DNA of 64,000 nucleotides from Pseudophaeomoniella oleicola. Lineage: Eukaryota > Ascomycota > Eurotiomycetes > Phaeomoniellales > Phaeomoniellaceae. Where the stretch lies: the NCBI GenBank assembly GCA_003868215.1, contig QWDQ01000004.1, positions 186,001 to 250,000 on the forward strand, written 5' to 3'. The position numbers and the translations under genes were made by a program. The notes under the pieces were generated by a model. That model worked only from the letters and a program-made list of their open reading frames with translations. It was not told the origin of the DNA and did no database searches. Shown here in pieces: positions 1 through 10,878 of this stretch (position 1 is its first letter; every line of letters starts with the position of its first letter).

Positions 1-2
1 CA

Positions 3-1151
3 TGTGAATATATCGATCGAAGCCTCTCATTATGGGCTTACAAGGGAATATCCTTCACGCGAAGAAGGCTTGCATATGAAAAGATCAAGTATAAGGGAAG
101 TGAAATGGAGAAGTTCGCCAAGGACACGGATGAAAGACGATTGTACCTTGCAACCGTCCAGGAACGAGAGGCAAAGACTGTCGAAGAGATGTATGCTTCA
201 AAGTCCGAAAGTGCACAGCGGCTGCCACTGGACATCTTACAGAGTGAAGACAAGCAGGCTCAAAAGTTGATCGAAACCTGGCGAAAGATGGACAATGCGG
301 CGCTGAAGGAGACCAGCTACCATACAGAAGCCGAGAGAGAAATCGAACACGAACTTGAAGTAGAACAACAAGTTGAACGTCCGCGAAGCCAAAAGGCTTT
401 GTTCCCTAACTTGCGTCGCGAAGTAACACAGTTCGTCTCAACTGGGACTATGTCCATGAAGAACTTAAGCAAAGCATTTGTCCCTGCTTTCGATATCTTC
501 ACCAACACATCGGCAAAGGTCCACCTACATGGACAACGTATCAACTCAGGGTTATGGATCACGACGGAATTTGCTAGGACCATAGAGTTGGTGAAGCATG
601 AAGTTTCAGATATGTTCTTGAGACCAGTGCACTGGGTGCTGACCAGTGCGAAGGAAGACAAGGTTGTACTAATCAGTCATCATGAGGCAAACGAACTTCT
701 GCCAATGATTCGGCAATCTGCGTTCATGACATTACATGTGTTTGCTCCGAGGGTGGCCAAACAAGCACGCTCTTTCCGAAAGCTGGACTTTTTCAGTATA
801 CCGACACGAAAACGAAAGGAGATTGAGGCATTTGCACGATGTCTACCAGCGCTCAATCTCTTTGCTGGATCACTGTATTTCGATACCTTCGAAGAGTATC
901 AGGATTTGTGCAAATTCCTCGGAGTGGTCGGTTCTGGCATCAGTCTGAAAGACAATGCAATCCCATCTGGAGAAGGCTTTGTGGATCCGGTCGACAGGAT
1001 GGCTGTCCAGTGGGAGTCTCCATTCCATCAGAGTCCATTGCCGTTTGTGAAAGCCCTTCTGAATATGCGAAGGAAAGGTCAAAATTTCTTGCTGAGTCAT
1101 ATGGGTCACATCGTGTCGGGACGGGTATTGAAAAAGGAAGACTTTGACTGA
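3..1151 (+). CDS. C-terminal part of a DUF3638/DUF3645 giant protein (5' end outside window)
   Basis: The frame is open from the left edge to a TGA at 1149-1151, giving about 382 C-terminal residues of a protein whose start lies outside. I recognise the tail of the very large (about 3,000 aa) fungal DUF3638/DUF3645 proteins from three things: the block around YHTEAEREIEHELEVEQQ, the ISHHEANELLP motif, and a final domain with LNLFAGSLYFDTFEEYQDLC. In related proteins this C-terminal part follows a helicase-like and deubiquitinase-like core; its exact job is not established. No intron is needed in the visible part. The first in-frame ATG (105) is internal, since in-frame codons upstream of it read as the same protein. 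Family assignment is from memory of conserved motifs and fairly confident; function is not. Confidence 0.8.
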   Translation, partial: CEYIDRSLSLWAYKGISFTRRRLAYEKIKYKGSEMEKFAKDTDERRLYLATVQEREAKTVEEMYASKSESAQRLPLDILQSEDKQAQKLIETWRKMDNAALKETSYHTEAEREIEHELEVEQQVERPRSQKALFPNLRREVTQFVSTGTMSMKNLSKAFVPAFDIFTNTSAKVHLHGQRINSGLWITTEFARTIELVKHEVSDMFLRPVHWVLTSAKEDKVVLISHHEANELLPMIRQSAFMTLHVFAPRVAKQARSFRKLDFFSIPTRKRKEIEAFARCLPALNLFAGSLYFDTFEEYQDLCKFLGVVGSGISLKDNAIPSGEGFVDPVDRMAVQWESPFHQSPLPFVKALLNMRRKGQNFLLSHMGHIVSGRVLKKEDFD

Positions 1152-2356
1152 TATCGGAAGAAAGAAAATCAGGAGCTGCAGAGCTTCTAGGTGAGGCAGT
1201 CGAGTAGCTGTGAGAGAGCAGTTCCGGATGACAGCGTTTTGTATGACACGAATCTCATCGAGATATGTATGCTTTGAGGAACAATGAGAGATGGACCCTG
1301 TAGCAGCGTTCCTCCTTCGTTCAAATTCGAGTATTTGGTCATGATAGAGAGTATTTCTTTTTTTAGCAAATCCCGGGGTTTACAGCCGGTGAGGTATTAC
1401 ACCATCAGATTCAAGTTGTTGGTTGCAGTCCGATATCGTACCTAGGTATGTAGTTATGTAACGACCCTAAACAGACCTGTCAATTACCTACCAGCAGAAT
1501 GATAAGGTCTGTAGAGGATGTATTGGGGGAAGTTTGACTGCGTTGACTCATAATAACTTGGACCTTACTGTGACAAGTAGAACTGGAATGACATCGAGTT
1601 ATATTCAGATCTACTGAACCCACATCAGGCAACTGGCCACCACCAACATCACAGATACTTTGCTGAGATATTTGACACCTTTCCAGCATCACGGTTGGTT
1701 TCACCAGACTATAAATAAATTCTACAGGATCGTTCTGAGAGCGATAGAACTTTAATACTGATGGTCTTAGCAGTCTGATCATTTACCAACTCCGCGCTCC
1801 CATGAAAGAGGCCCGATAATTCGCGTCGGTATGAGAACATCCAGATACCATGATGACCTTGAAGTGACCTGCCCCATTTCCACGAAAGTACTCGCCGGTC
1901 AACATGGGCAATTGCATTGAGATCACAGCCAGCGCTGGCAACATCATAAAGTTGGCAAGAGCTGACTATTGATATAAGCTTGTCCCATTGTGTAGTCTAT
2001 ACTGCAGGATCTTTTATTACCTGGCGCTTGCTGGGTATTGTCCTACGTTGGCTTCTGTACTTTGAGCCTTTTTACACATTCCAGCGCCATATTGGCCACA
2101 ACATCAACAACAACAACATCGGACTCAGATTGGCAATCATGTACGCGTTGCCAATTCCACCCGTAGGTGTGTTTCTGCCAAATTGCGCACCTTATTGATG
2201 TCATGACTCTCAGTTGTGTACTTAAGCGGTAGGTTCTATTTATGTTCCAGCGTGCCTTCCGGCTGGATCATTACAAGCATCTTTGAATCTTTCTGTTACG
2301 ATCTCTGCTGCTATGTCTCAGAGAATCTGATCGAAACCACTTTCATTGTCATCAAC
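1152..2356. other. Intergenic region, no gene seen
   Basis: The only frames here are short, without conserved motifs or coherent splice partners. The last part is the promoter and 5' UTR of the SOD gene and carries a short CAA-rich run near 2100-2120. Confidence 0.5.
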
Positions 2357-3447
2357 ATGATGTATGCCGCAGTCATGCTCCCCGCGTGGGCTGGGTTAGC
2401 TGTAGCTATCGCACAAGCTCCACCGCCGCCAGTGCTTCTATCAACGACGCAGAGTGGTGTCCTTCCAGTGTTGCCAACACCCTTCTCAGGTGTCGAAACG
2501 ATCGAAGGCGCTATCACCTATGATGGTCCGCCAGTGGCAGGATTCACCGGTAAGCAATGAATGCATCTCCGGTGAGTGTCTACTACAGAAACTGACATGC
2601 TTAGGCCCTGGCGGTGATGCCGATGTCCAATCTGGCCTTCCAGCTGCTACATACCAAGCCATATTGCCCAGCACCAACTTTGACAACTTGACCGGTTCAA
2701 TCATAACCGGTACAATTACTGGCACAAGCGTCGCCAATGGCACAGGAGTCTTGTTCTCGGTGAACTTCAATGGCTTTCCCTCAGAGGCAGCCTATGGCCC
2801 ATTCGGTTAGTATGGTCTGAGGGCACAACTACGCATGACACTGATGTACACTCCGTACTTAGTATACCACATTCATGCATTGGCGGTTCCAGCAGACGGC
2901 AACTGTTCAGCTACACTGGGCCACCTTGATCCGACGGACCGCGGTGAACTGTACGCCTGTGACGTTGGAGCCCCTGAGACTTGTCAAGCTGGTGACCTTG
3001 CAGGCAAACATGGCAATATTACCTCATATTCATTTGCTGCTAGGTAGGCGGACCAAGCGAATCACAGGACCCATGCTGACGATTCCCACTAGTTACACTG
3101 ATCTCTACCTCTCAACCGACCCCAGCTCACCGTACTTCTTTGGTGATAAGTCGGTCGTTGTCCACACTACCAACACTACTCGCCTTACTTGCGCTAACTT
3201 CATGTTGGTCTCGAATTCGAGTGCCTCAACCTCGAGTGCTACAAATTCGAGTGCTATAAACTCGAGTTCTGGAGCAACCATAAACCCATATGGCACAGGG
3301 ATTGGTACCGGGTTTCTCGCAGGTCCATCTTCCGCAATGACGGCCACTCCAATTCCCTACCTAGGAGCTGCGGCACATGTGTCCAGTGCCGAAGTAATTT
3401 GCACCGTAGGAGGCGTTCTGGCAGTAATAGCTGCCTTTTTCTTGTGA
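2357..3447 (+). CDS. Secreted GPI-anchored copper-only superoxide dismutase (SOD5-like)
   Basis: Exons 2357-2549, 2605-2805, 2863-3043 and 3093-3447 (introns 55, 57 and 49 bp, all GT-AG) give 309 aa. The order is a signal peptide (residues 1 to about 21), a Cu/Zn-SOD-like domain (about 40-235), a Ser/Asn-rich stalk, and a hydrophobic tail ending GGVLAVIAAFFL, as in GPI-anchored wall proteins. By comparison with Candida Sod5, the copper ligands are H134 and H136 (in VYHIHA), H152 (GHLDP) and H216 (SVVVH). D176 of AGDLAGKHGN is kept, while the position of a zinc-binding His reads Gln. This marks a copper-only enzyme. It should dismute extracellular superoxide at the wall or membrane. The stalk is encoded by an imperfect tandem repeat. 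ATG 2357 was chosen because it starts the signal peptide. Confidence 0.88.
3212..3265 (+). repeat. Coding tandem repeat in the SOD stalk
   Basis: About four imperfect 18-nt units based on AATTCGAGTGCTACAA encode the Asn/Ser/Ala-rich stalk. Units differ by a few substitutions, and the shared core TCGAG recurs every 15-18 nt. This is an in-frame minisatellite that could change stalk length without breaking the protein. Confidence 0.7.
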
Positions 3448-4016
3448 GGGACATTATTGCACACCCATGTACTAATCCACTACTATCTATTAGGTGTTTG
3501 GGAGTCCTCAGTCATATGACTACTAACTTGCATACTCTTTATTGTCATGCGATTTGAATATACTACCTTAGTAGCTATACCTTATGTGTACTGTGTATAA
3601 AATGTACTATTTCTTATAAACCTATCTAAGAAACACGTACAAGTAATTTTTCAATCACCAATACTAGTGCTAGGTAGTATTGAAAATGATGTTAGGTACA
3701 CCTACCAGGCATTGATATACTACCTAGGTAACCATTATAGCGGTCCCTAAGTCAGTCATTTTGTAATAAAGGAAAAATAAATAGAACATTGGTTTCTTTT
3801 TTTTCTTTTTCTTCTTACTATTAGTATATCTGTATACAGCTCTATGCGGGTTTTTAAGGTTCTCCCTGCGCGGGTATTTTGCATTGGTCTGCCTAGGTAG
3901 GTACCGGGTCGGGTTGAAAGTTGAAGTTTTGAAGTTGCGGGTGCCCGCGAGATGCGATTTGAAAAGTAAAGTAAGGTCTTTGACAAAGTAAGCTTTAATA
4001 ATTACCAGGCAACTTT

Positions 4017-4080
4017 GGTATTACAATTAGGTAGGTAGGTACCGTACCTACTAGGTACCTACCTAGTACTTTATTTTACT
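4017..4080. repeat. TAGGTAGGTACC palindromic simple repeat
   Basis: Runs of TAGG on one arm and CCTA on the other meet at a GGTACCGTACC centre, giving a near-perfect palindrome flanked by AT-rich DNA. Similar blocks lie at about 3893-3905, 4297-4331, 4385-4410, 4915-4965 and 7865-7902. Confidence 0.75.
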
Positions 4081-4130
4081 ATGGTTAAGGTGGGGGGTGG
4101 GGAGGGAAAGATACAGCTGTTGCGGTGCCA

Positions 4131-4208
4131 TGCTACATCTTGTGACGGCCTTGTGACACGTTGTGACCTGCGTGGCGTAACGGTTGTGTCACAGCCGTCA
4201 CAGTAGCA
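4131..4208. repeat. Long imperfect inverted repeat (foldback)
   Basis: The left arm is 4131-4159 and the right arm 4186-4208, around a loop of about 26 nt. The arms pair as TGCTAC plus TGTGACGGC plus TTGTGACAC against GTGTCACA, GCCGTCACA and GTAGCA, with a 4-nt bulge (ATCT) and two further unpaired bases. The TGTGAC unit also recurs in the loop. No reading frame is associated. It could be a small foldback element, a structured RNA or a protein-binding site; the sequence alone does not decide. Confidence 0.6.
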
Positions 4209-4296
4209 CAACTGTGGCCAGATTCAGCTCGGGCTGTAGCAAAAACCCGCAAGTTCAAATTTGCTTTAACCCAACCCGCTCTCGACGTAAGGTCAG

Positions 4297-4331
4297 TAAG
4301 TACCTAGTACCTAGGTAGGTAGGTAGGTACC
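4297..4331. repeat. (TAGG)n simple repeat
   Basis: A short tract of AGTACC/TAGG units ending in four tandem TAGG copies. It belongs to the same repeat type that punctuates intergenic DNA throughout the window. Confidence 0.7.
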
Positions 4332-4914
4332 TCTTAGCTTGAGATCATCATCATCATGATGGCTGTACGTCCTTCCTGTTATGTGCCTAGATAGGCACCT
4401 ACCTAGGTACTTGTTTCCTGGACCGATTCATCATAGATGTACTCCTTGCCATCTGTCGTGGTTCTGTCAGAGGCACAAAGGATTTCTTGGCTCGTTCATG
4501 GCGTACCTCTTATGTGGCAAAATAAATACCTACCAGGTTGGATGGGACTAAGTTGGTCATGTCGCCAGTAGCCAAACAATACTATGTAATTACTGCACGT
4601 TGAATTTTGACGTTGCTGCAGAGTTCAGCTTCGCTCAGGGTGATATCAGGAGGCTTCTGTGCATAGGTACATTATCATGGATACATCCGGATCAGAGGTA
4701 CCTGTAGATGCCGGCAGAAAGCTCAGATTTGATCCGGGATGAAATAGGCAGGATCAAGACCGCCGTGGGTTCATTGACATATGATAGGGTGGGTTAATGA
4801 TTGGACAGATTGTGGTATGTCGTGGTGGTTGAGGTTATGACACAGTCCTATGACGAATTTCGGCAGGTCCAAGATATCTGAAGATTAGTAATTCAAGTCG
4901 TATACGTTCAAGAG

Positions 4915-4966
4915 TACCTACCTAGGTAGGTAGGTGGGTAGGTAGGTGGGTAGGTAGGTAGCAATC
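4915..4966. repeat. (CCTA)n/(TAGG)n array with GTGGG variants
   Basis: The tract begins with CCTACCTAGG and continues as repeated TAGGTAGG and TGGGTAGG units, followed by TATCTACTATGTAGTAAGTAGATA, which is itself an imperfect palindrome. The unit is 4 bp with no spacers, so it is a microsatellite and not a CRISPR array. Confidence 0.75.
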
Positions 4967-5630
4967 TATCTACTATGTAGTAAGTAGATAGCATCTCGGT
5001 ATGATGAGAACAAATCAATCAATTCTCCTCCAGACTTTGCACACATGGAATGACATCATTACTGATCAATCACGTACGAAGAAGATTCTGCCAATCGAAG
5101 GGACGCGACAGAGCCAAGCGAAACCAAGCAAAAGGGTCAATGAGAATAAGAAAAAAGAAGAAGGATAGTGTCGCAACATAGCCACACACAAGACAGAGGC
5201 ATCTTTTTCTTTGTAAGCTACAGAACATAATTGGTACAGAGATGTCGTATTGAATTACAGTGATAGCGTCACAAGTGGAAACCACCGTTCCATCGTTCCC
5301 TTGTTCTCCGTATTTCTCCCCACAAACTCGGAGATATATTGCGGACCTTCTCCAGGATTATTGCCGCTTTCGGTCATCATCTTCCATTTCGTACATTACG
5401 ATGACAGTATCGTCGGTGCACATGATGAGCTGCGCCTGCCTATCATGGCTTGTTGACAAGCCCTCCCCTCATGGCAAGACGTAAACGTCGACGTCATGCC
5501 CAGGATCATTCACCTTTCTTTTCCGACGTTAAATACATTTGTATCGCTTCGTCGCCCTTTCTTCGTTCTCTGTCGAAGGAAGAAGACCAGAATATATTGC
5601 AAAACGTAGTCAGAACGGACTCGAATCATC

Positions 5631-7468
5631 ATGAAGGGAATGATAACAAAGGTCTACTTCGACCAATATAATCCAATTTCCGAGAAAGGAACAGATGTCA
5701 GACAATCGTTGGCCCACCTTGACTACTCACCTCTGAATCGACTGACATGGCGCTCATTCGCCATGGGGGTACTGATATCGATGGGAGGGCTAATGTGAGC
5801 GTCCTACGATACAGTATCAATTCATTATTTGCTGACACATTACTCACTACACAGTTTCGGATATGATACTGGTCAGATCTCAGGCTTTCTCGAGATGCCC
5901 GATTTCCTGGAACGGTTTGGAGAACGGGATGGGGGAGGTCAACCTCATTTCGGTAATGTCAGATCCGGCCTCATCGTAGGTTTGGTGAGTTTTTACAAGC
6001 AACATGGTCACCCAGCTGTTTCTGACCACACATGTAGCTCTCAATCGGTACACTCATCGGAGCATTGGTAGCAGCACCTATCGCTGATCATATCGGGCGT
6101 CGCATGTCCGTCTCGCTCTGGAATGTTGTGGTAGCCATAGGTTTCATCGTCCAGGTGGCTGCCTCGCGAGCCTGGTATCAAATCATGATCGGGAGACTGA
6201 TTGCAGGCTTTGGTGTTGGTGCCCTGAGTCTGCTTGTACCAATGTACCAGGCTGAGACAGCACCACCTTGGATTCGAGGTGCTCTAGTCTGCACCTACCA
6301 ACTGTTCATCACCCTGGGAATCTTCCTGGCTGCGTGCTTCAACTACGGCACCTACGAACACCAAACAAATAGTTCGGCCTCTTGGCGCATCGTCGTTGGT
6401 ATCGGTTGGATCTGGACACTGATCCTGGGCATCGGAGTCTTACTCTTCCCGGAGACGCCACGTTATGCTTACCGAAAGGGTCGCATCGAGGAGGCAAAAG
6501 AAACTTTGTGTAGAGTTTATGGTGCCCCTGCTGATCACTATAGCATCCATATACAACTCGAAGAGATCGAGAGCAAACTTCGTGCCGAGACCAAGGTCCA
6601 GGGCAACTCGGTCGTCGAGATTGGAAGGATGTTCAAGGCTCCACGAATGGCATACCGCATTGCCCTCGGAATGGCTCTCCAGATGTTTCAGCAGTTGACT
6701 GGTGCCAATTATTTCTTCTATTACGGAACAACCATCTTCCGGTCCGTACAGATCAGCTCCTTTGTTACTCAGATCATCTTGAACGTTATCAACTTTGGCG
6801 TGACATTTATCGGCTTATACCTGGTTGAACATTACGGGAGAAGGAAGTCCCTCATCGCTGGCGCTATCTGGATGTTCGTCTGCTTCATGATCTTCGCCTC
6901 CGTCGGTCACTTCTCTCTGGATATACAAGATCCGACTAGGACACCAGGCCCAGGCATCGCTCTCATTGTCTTCGCTTGCCTCTTCATATTAGGGTACGCT
7001 ACAACGTGGGGACCAATCATATGGACGATTCAGGCTGAGATCTTTCCATCTCGCTATCGAGCAAAGGGTATGGCTTTATCGACGGCAAGCAATTGGACGT
7101 GGAATTTCCTCATCGCCTTCTTTACTCCGTTCATTACATCAGCGATCGATTTCCGCTATGGATACGTCTTTGCTGCTTGCAACCTCCTTGCCGCTATCAT
7201 CGTGTACTTTTTCGTAATCGAGGGACAAGGCAGGACGCTCGAGGAGATTGATACAATGTATATTGAGCACGTGAGCCCCCTGAAGAGTTCTCAGTGGACA
7301 CCACCGCCAGCAGAGGAGATGGCGAGGATCCGACGAGAAGCTGGAACCGAAGTGACCGATCCTGATCAAGATGCCGTGGAAAGGGGCAATTGGAGTGTGG
7401 AGACTGCCAGAAATCATGCAACGGATGAGGCACACAAAGCGGAGCCGCAACATGCTGAGGATGTCTAA
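5631..7468 (+). CDS. MFS sugar (hexose-type) transporter
   Basis: Exons 5631-5794, 5855-5984 and 6038-7468 (introns 60 and 53 bp) give 574 aa, the usual length of a fungal sugar porter with 12 membrane segments. Family marks are FGYDTGQISG in TM1, DHIGRR after TM2, PETPRY ending the N-terminal half, QQLTGANYFFYYGTTIF in TM7, YGRRKS after TM8, the WGPIIWTIQAEIFPSRYRAK block of TM10, and EGQGRTLEEID after TM12. The TM7 motif resembles yeast HXT and filamentous-fungal glucose transporters, so hexose:H+ symport or facilitated uptake at the plasma membrane is likely. Substrate and affinity cannot be told. The hydrophilic tail holds about 70 charged residues. Confidence 0.93.
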
Positions 7469-8195
7469 TCTGATAGCCGGAGATCAACGGTGCTACCGAA
7501 TGCGGCCCGAGGATTCCATGCTCTTTTTGCAACATCAACGATCAGGTACCTTAGTTACTAGATATTTCTGAACTACTACAGATCTTTCAAAGAAGAGAAA
7601 ATATCTCCGTATATAAAGCCTTCCCACTGTTACCATTCACTATACCTACTACATAACTACTAGTAATATCTAGGTTGCTGTCCTACGTTCCTCCATTGCA
7701 ACCGGGACTTAACATAACCGTTGACTTCTCCGTACAATGAGGCGTAGAGACATATATATATATTGCAAGGAATTACTATACAACTACTAAGGTGGAGAGA
7801 GCCAGATCTAAGTTTTATTAGATGCAGCTTGGAAGTAATAGGGTTCTGCCCGACAATGGAATACCTACTAATTAGGTATCTAGGTAGGTTACCTAGGTAG
7901 TCAACTTCAGACTACGAATATACCTAGTACCTTCTACTACAGATGGGTCAAGAGGATGCATCGATGCATCGATGATAATGCCACGAGAGGTGTGTTGTTG
8001 TTTGGTCATTAAGGGTAATAGATATGAGAATTCTAAAATATTAATTAGTGAATGAGGTGTCATTAAAGTCACTCTACTCTACTTTACCGGCCATGTAAGT
8101 AGGTAGGTTGGTAGTCTATTTCTCGAATACGACGGGGCGTCTCGTTAGAGTAGGTATATATAAGGTACCCCTGATAGGTATCTAAGATACACAAA
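7469..8195. other. Intergenic region between convergent genes
   Basis: AT-rich 3' sequence shared by two genes that face each other. It holds a TATATATATA run near 7752-7762, a TAGGTATCTAGGTAGG tract at about 7873-7902, and a short palindrome ATGCATCGATGCATCGAT near 7956-7973. No gene is supported. Confidence 0.5.
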
Positions 8196-9182
8196 TTAAA
8201 CCGACTCACCTCCGACCTCTTTCTTCACGACCTCCGCCTTCGCAGAATCAGAAGAAGCGGGGAAAGAAGAAGAAGAAACACCGCCTTCAAAACAAAACAT
8301 CAGCGTCACAACCCCCTTCACGACCGCCGACAACACCAACGTCATCTCGGACCCGATCTTCACATACCCCGCCGCGCCGGCAAAACACCCGGCCACGAGG
8401 GCCACCAAAAACAGCACGCGCCGATTCCGCGGCCTGTTCGCCGTCCTCCAGCAAAACAGGTGCGGGTCGACGAGCAGGTCGACCCAGGCGGCGGTGGCCA
8501 TGGCGGTGCTGATCTCGGTCATGCGCAGGATGCGCGACATGACGACTTGGGAGCCGCTGGCGAAGGCGAGGAGGGCGATGATGATGAGCGTGGAAGTGCC
8601 GCCGGAGAGGTGGATGCCGGATTGGTGTTGGAGGGCGGCGGCGGTGAGGACGAGGAGAGTTTGGAGGAGGTTGACGGCGAAGAGCCAGGCGCGGCATTGC
8701 GGAGAGAAGAGGCGATGGCCGTTGTTGCTCATGTTGCCGATTTGGCCGGTGAGGTGGGCGCCGAGGAGGAAGAAGGGGAGGCTGACGGCGATGTTGGCAG
8801 TGACAAAGGGGGCGGTTCTTGAATCGGCTGCGTTTTGGGGCATTATGACGCTGAGGGGTAACATGATCGTGTTACCCGTCTGGTTGGAAGTGAAGCAGTG
8901 GTAGTCCGGGAAGCTGGTGGCATCTTGAATTCCGGTTGCGAAAGTCAGCAGGAGCAGCTGGAGCTCGGCATAATAATTTGCGTGGACTGGAGCGCTGAAG
9001 TGTTGGATGAGCCGTCTTGTGAAGCTGGCCGGTGTACGAGGGGAAGACGTCTTGAGTTTGGATGATACTAAATGTGCGTCTTTCTCCCGCCATTCGACGG
9101 TTTCACGCATGAAGACGAGGTTTGGCTGTTTCCAGGGGGTAGGCGGCTGAGTTTGAACCTCAGTATGGTCTCGCATCGCCAT
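8196..9182 (-). CDS. DUF1275 (YoaK-type) membrane protein, copy 1
   Basis: A single open frame of 328 aa from the first ATG (9182). Several hydrophobic segments between residues about 75 and 300 and the motifs GIQDATSFPDYHCFTSNQTGNT, split across the first two helices, and ASGSQVVMSRILRMTEISTA match the DUF1275/YoaK family. No biochemical function is firmly known for the family. The middle of the gene (8,280-8,800) is strongly GC-biased at third positions compared with neighbours, which produces long antisense frames. A second, divergent member sits 18 kb away at 27146-28148. No signal peptide is obvious; the N-terminus is hydrophilic. Confidence 0.85.
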   Translation of the reverse strand: MAMRDHTEVQTQPPTPWKQPNLVFMRETVEWREKDAHLVSSKLKTSSPRTPASFTRRLIQHFSAPVHANYYAELQLLLLTFATGIQDATSFPDYHCFTSNQTGNTIMLPLSVIMPQNAADSRTAPFVTANIAVSLPFFLLGAHLTGQIGNMSNNGHRLFSPQCRAWLFAVNLLQTLLVLTAAALQHQSGIHLSGGTSTLIIIALLAFASGSQVVMSRILRMTEISTAMATAAWVDLLVDPHLFCWRTANRPRNRRVLFLVALVAGCFAGAAGYVKIGSEMTLVLSAVVKGVVTLMFCFEGGVSSSSFPASSDSAKAEVVKKEVGGESV

Positions 9183-10269
9183 TGTAGCAGCCAATCTAAC
9201 AGTCTTGTCTCTTCTCCTTTTGGGACTGTCTCACGATGCAAATCCGCCAAAACTTGATCTCTCGTCTGACAGGAAACACCTGATGTAACAACAGCTAGTC
9301 AAGGGAGTGTCCGCCATCTTATAAGTATTTAACAACTGCCATGACATACATTGGTGGGGCCCCTGGAAGAACAATAGAGAAGGCACCACCTATCGCCATC
9401 CTAGAATTTCTGCATCAGGGACATACGTTGATGATATCCATCTAAAGGGGGCCTGACATGGTTTCAGCTTCCTGAAAAACATTCTCATCTAAATTTCCAA
9501 GATAAGAGCTCCTTGAAAACATGGGAAGGGGTTCGAATGATATCGCGAGCGCTGGGATGGTGGAAACCAGGAGATGTTGACCCTTGCTTGACACGGTGAA
9601 CTCATTTTTTCTGTGAGTTGAAAAGTCTCCATTTGCACGTACGACAGACACTCCGATCCATTTCCAAGTTGACCTGTGGCATCTGGAATGATGTTAATAT
9701 AGCATTGACACAGAACTGCGGTTGTTTTCCGATATCCGGCTTGGAACTTTGCTTCCGATATAGAGATAAGGACCGATGGCGTTATTTCTAGGTTGGAATG
9801 TCAATTCAACGGCCTAACTCCCTGATTCGTTCTATCCTTCCCTTCTTCCAATTCCATACTCAAAGGTCGTGCTGGGGAGGAATGTATGTGTGGCTGTAGG
9901 TGATAAACGTGTTCCAGATACGAACAGTGATAGGCTAAGTAGCACAGATCTTGCGAAGCATGACCAACCATTCGTCATATCAAACTCTCCAGACAGTGAG
10001 CTGCCTACCCTTGATACTATTAACCGGAAAGCAAGACGGCGGATTGAGTATCAACATCCTTCAGGCGTCAGGGCTGATCTCACTTTGTCACGGTGCTCTT
10101 AGTCGTCTTTGCTGACTTCGACGTTGTTCCTAGACATCACTGCAGAATATATAGATTGCTTCACATATTAGACTGGGTAATTAAAGCTGTAAATGGCATG
10201 TAGCTCCAACTCATTGATTTGACGCGGTTCTGATAATAGAGGGTTTAGGTCAGTGACTTTCGTTTGTTA
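9183..10269. other. Intergenic region, no gene seen
   Basis: Promoter of the DUF1275 gene and downstream region of the cytochrome b561 gene. Short frames on both strands show no motif or splice-compatible partner. Confidence 0.5.
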
Positions 10270-10878
10270 TCAGCTGAGCCGCTCTGTTACATCTTGGCTC
10301 GTCGTCCTCTTTTCTTCATCCGAGTGCAGAGAATCATTGCCTTTTGCCTGGTTTCCATAGTTCCTCCCAGCAGCCAGAACAATACCGATCCAAGAACACC
10401 AGACAATCCCGGCGATAAGTCCGTAAGCGAGCCTTTCATGCATAGTCGAGTCGTCGCTGAGTTTCAAACCCAATCCTCCATTGATCATACCAAGCGTGAT
10501 GGTGACACGTCCAATCCAAACATGAACGGTTCCTGGCGGACTTGCTTTCTCACGTTTCTTATAGTAAATTGCGTGATGGACAGTACCTAGGACAGGTTGC
10601 ACAGTCACTAGACATGCAACGACCATGCCGATAATGGCGTGAGTGGAAGTAAGGCATTTCGATGTGTGTGCCATCCATATGCCCATGGAAAAGGCGCCAG
10701 CGAAGACGGTCCAACCGAGGAGTTGTATTAGATAGTGGTATCGAGTTAATCGTGTTTTCATAGGCAGACGGACGAGGACTGAGCCAAGGGGGAAGAGCAG
10801 GACCCAAGCTAGACATGCCATGATAGCATGGGCCATTTGTATATTGTCGTAGTAAGGTGGATCGTTACTATCGTCCAT
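10270..10878 (-). CDS. Stand-alone cytochrome b561-domain protein
   Basis: An intronless frame of 202 aa. About five hydrophobic helices carry histidines at the positions expected for a b561-type haem core: AHAIMACLAWVLLFPLG, MAHTSKCLTSTHAIIGMVVA, GTVHHAIYYKK and GTVHVWIGRVTITLG. In fungi such domains often follow a DOMON domain; here nothing DOMON-like is found upstream in the roughly 990 bp before the next gene, so it appears to be the short, domain-only form. Likely role: trans-membrane electron transfer (ferric or ascorbate-type reduction) at the plasma membrane or an endomembrane; the partner is unknown. The start is the first ATG of the frame. Confidence 0.82.
   Translation of the reverse strand: MDDSNDPPYYDNIQMAHAIMACLAWVLLFPLGSVLVRLPMKTRLTRYHYLIQLLGWTVFAGAFSMGIWMAHTSKCLTSTHAIIGMVVACLVTVQPVLGTVHHAIYYKKREKASPPGTVHVWIGRVTITLGMINGGLGLKLSDDSTMHERLAYGLIAGIVWCSWIGIVLAAGRNYGNQAKGNDSLHSDEEKRTTSQDVTERLS

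Larger units (their letters stand above)
3448..5630. other. 2.2-kb gene-free, repeat-rich intergenic region
   Basis: No coding gene is supported. The stretch is AT-rich near the SOD terminator (3480-3800). It then carries several blocks of TAGG/CCTA-type repeats and one long foldback structure, listed separately. The last 400 bp before the transporter gene (5230-5630) are pyrimidine-rich in places, as in fungal promoters. The short frames at 5070-5671 show no family signal. Confidence 0.6.

Noticed and set aside
4915-4966. Regular short repeats that could suggest a CRISPR-like array
   Set aside because: Units are 4 bp with no spacers, and the genome is eukaryotic; it is a microsatellite.
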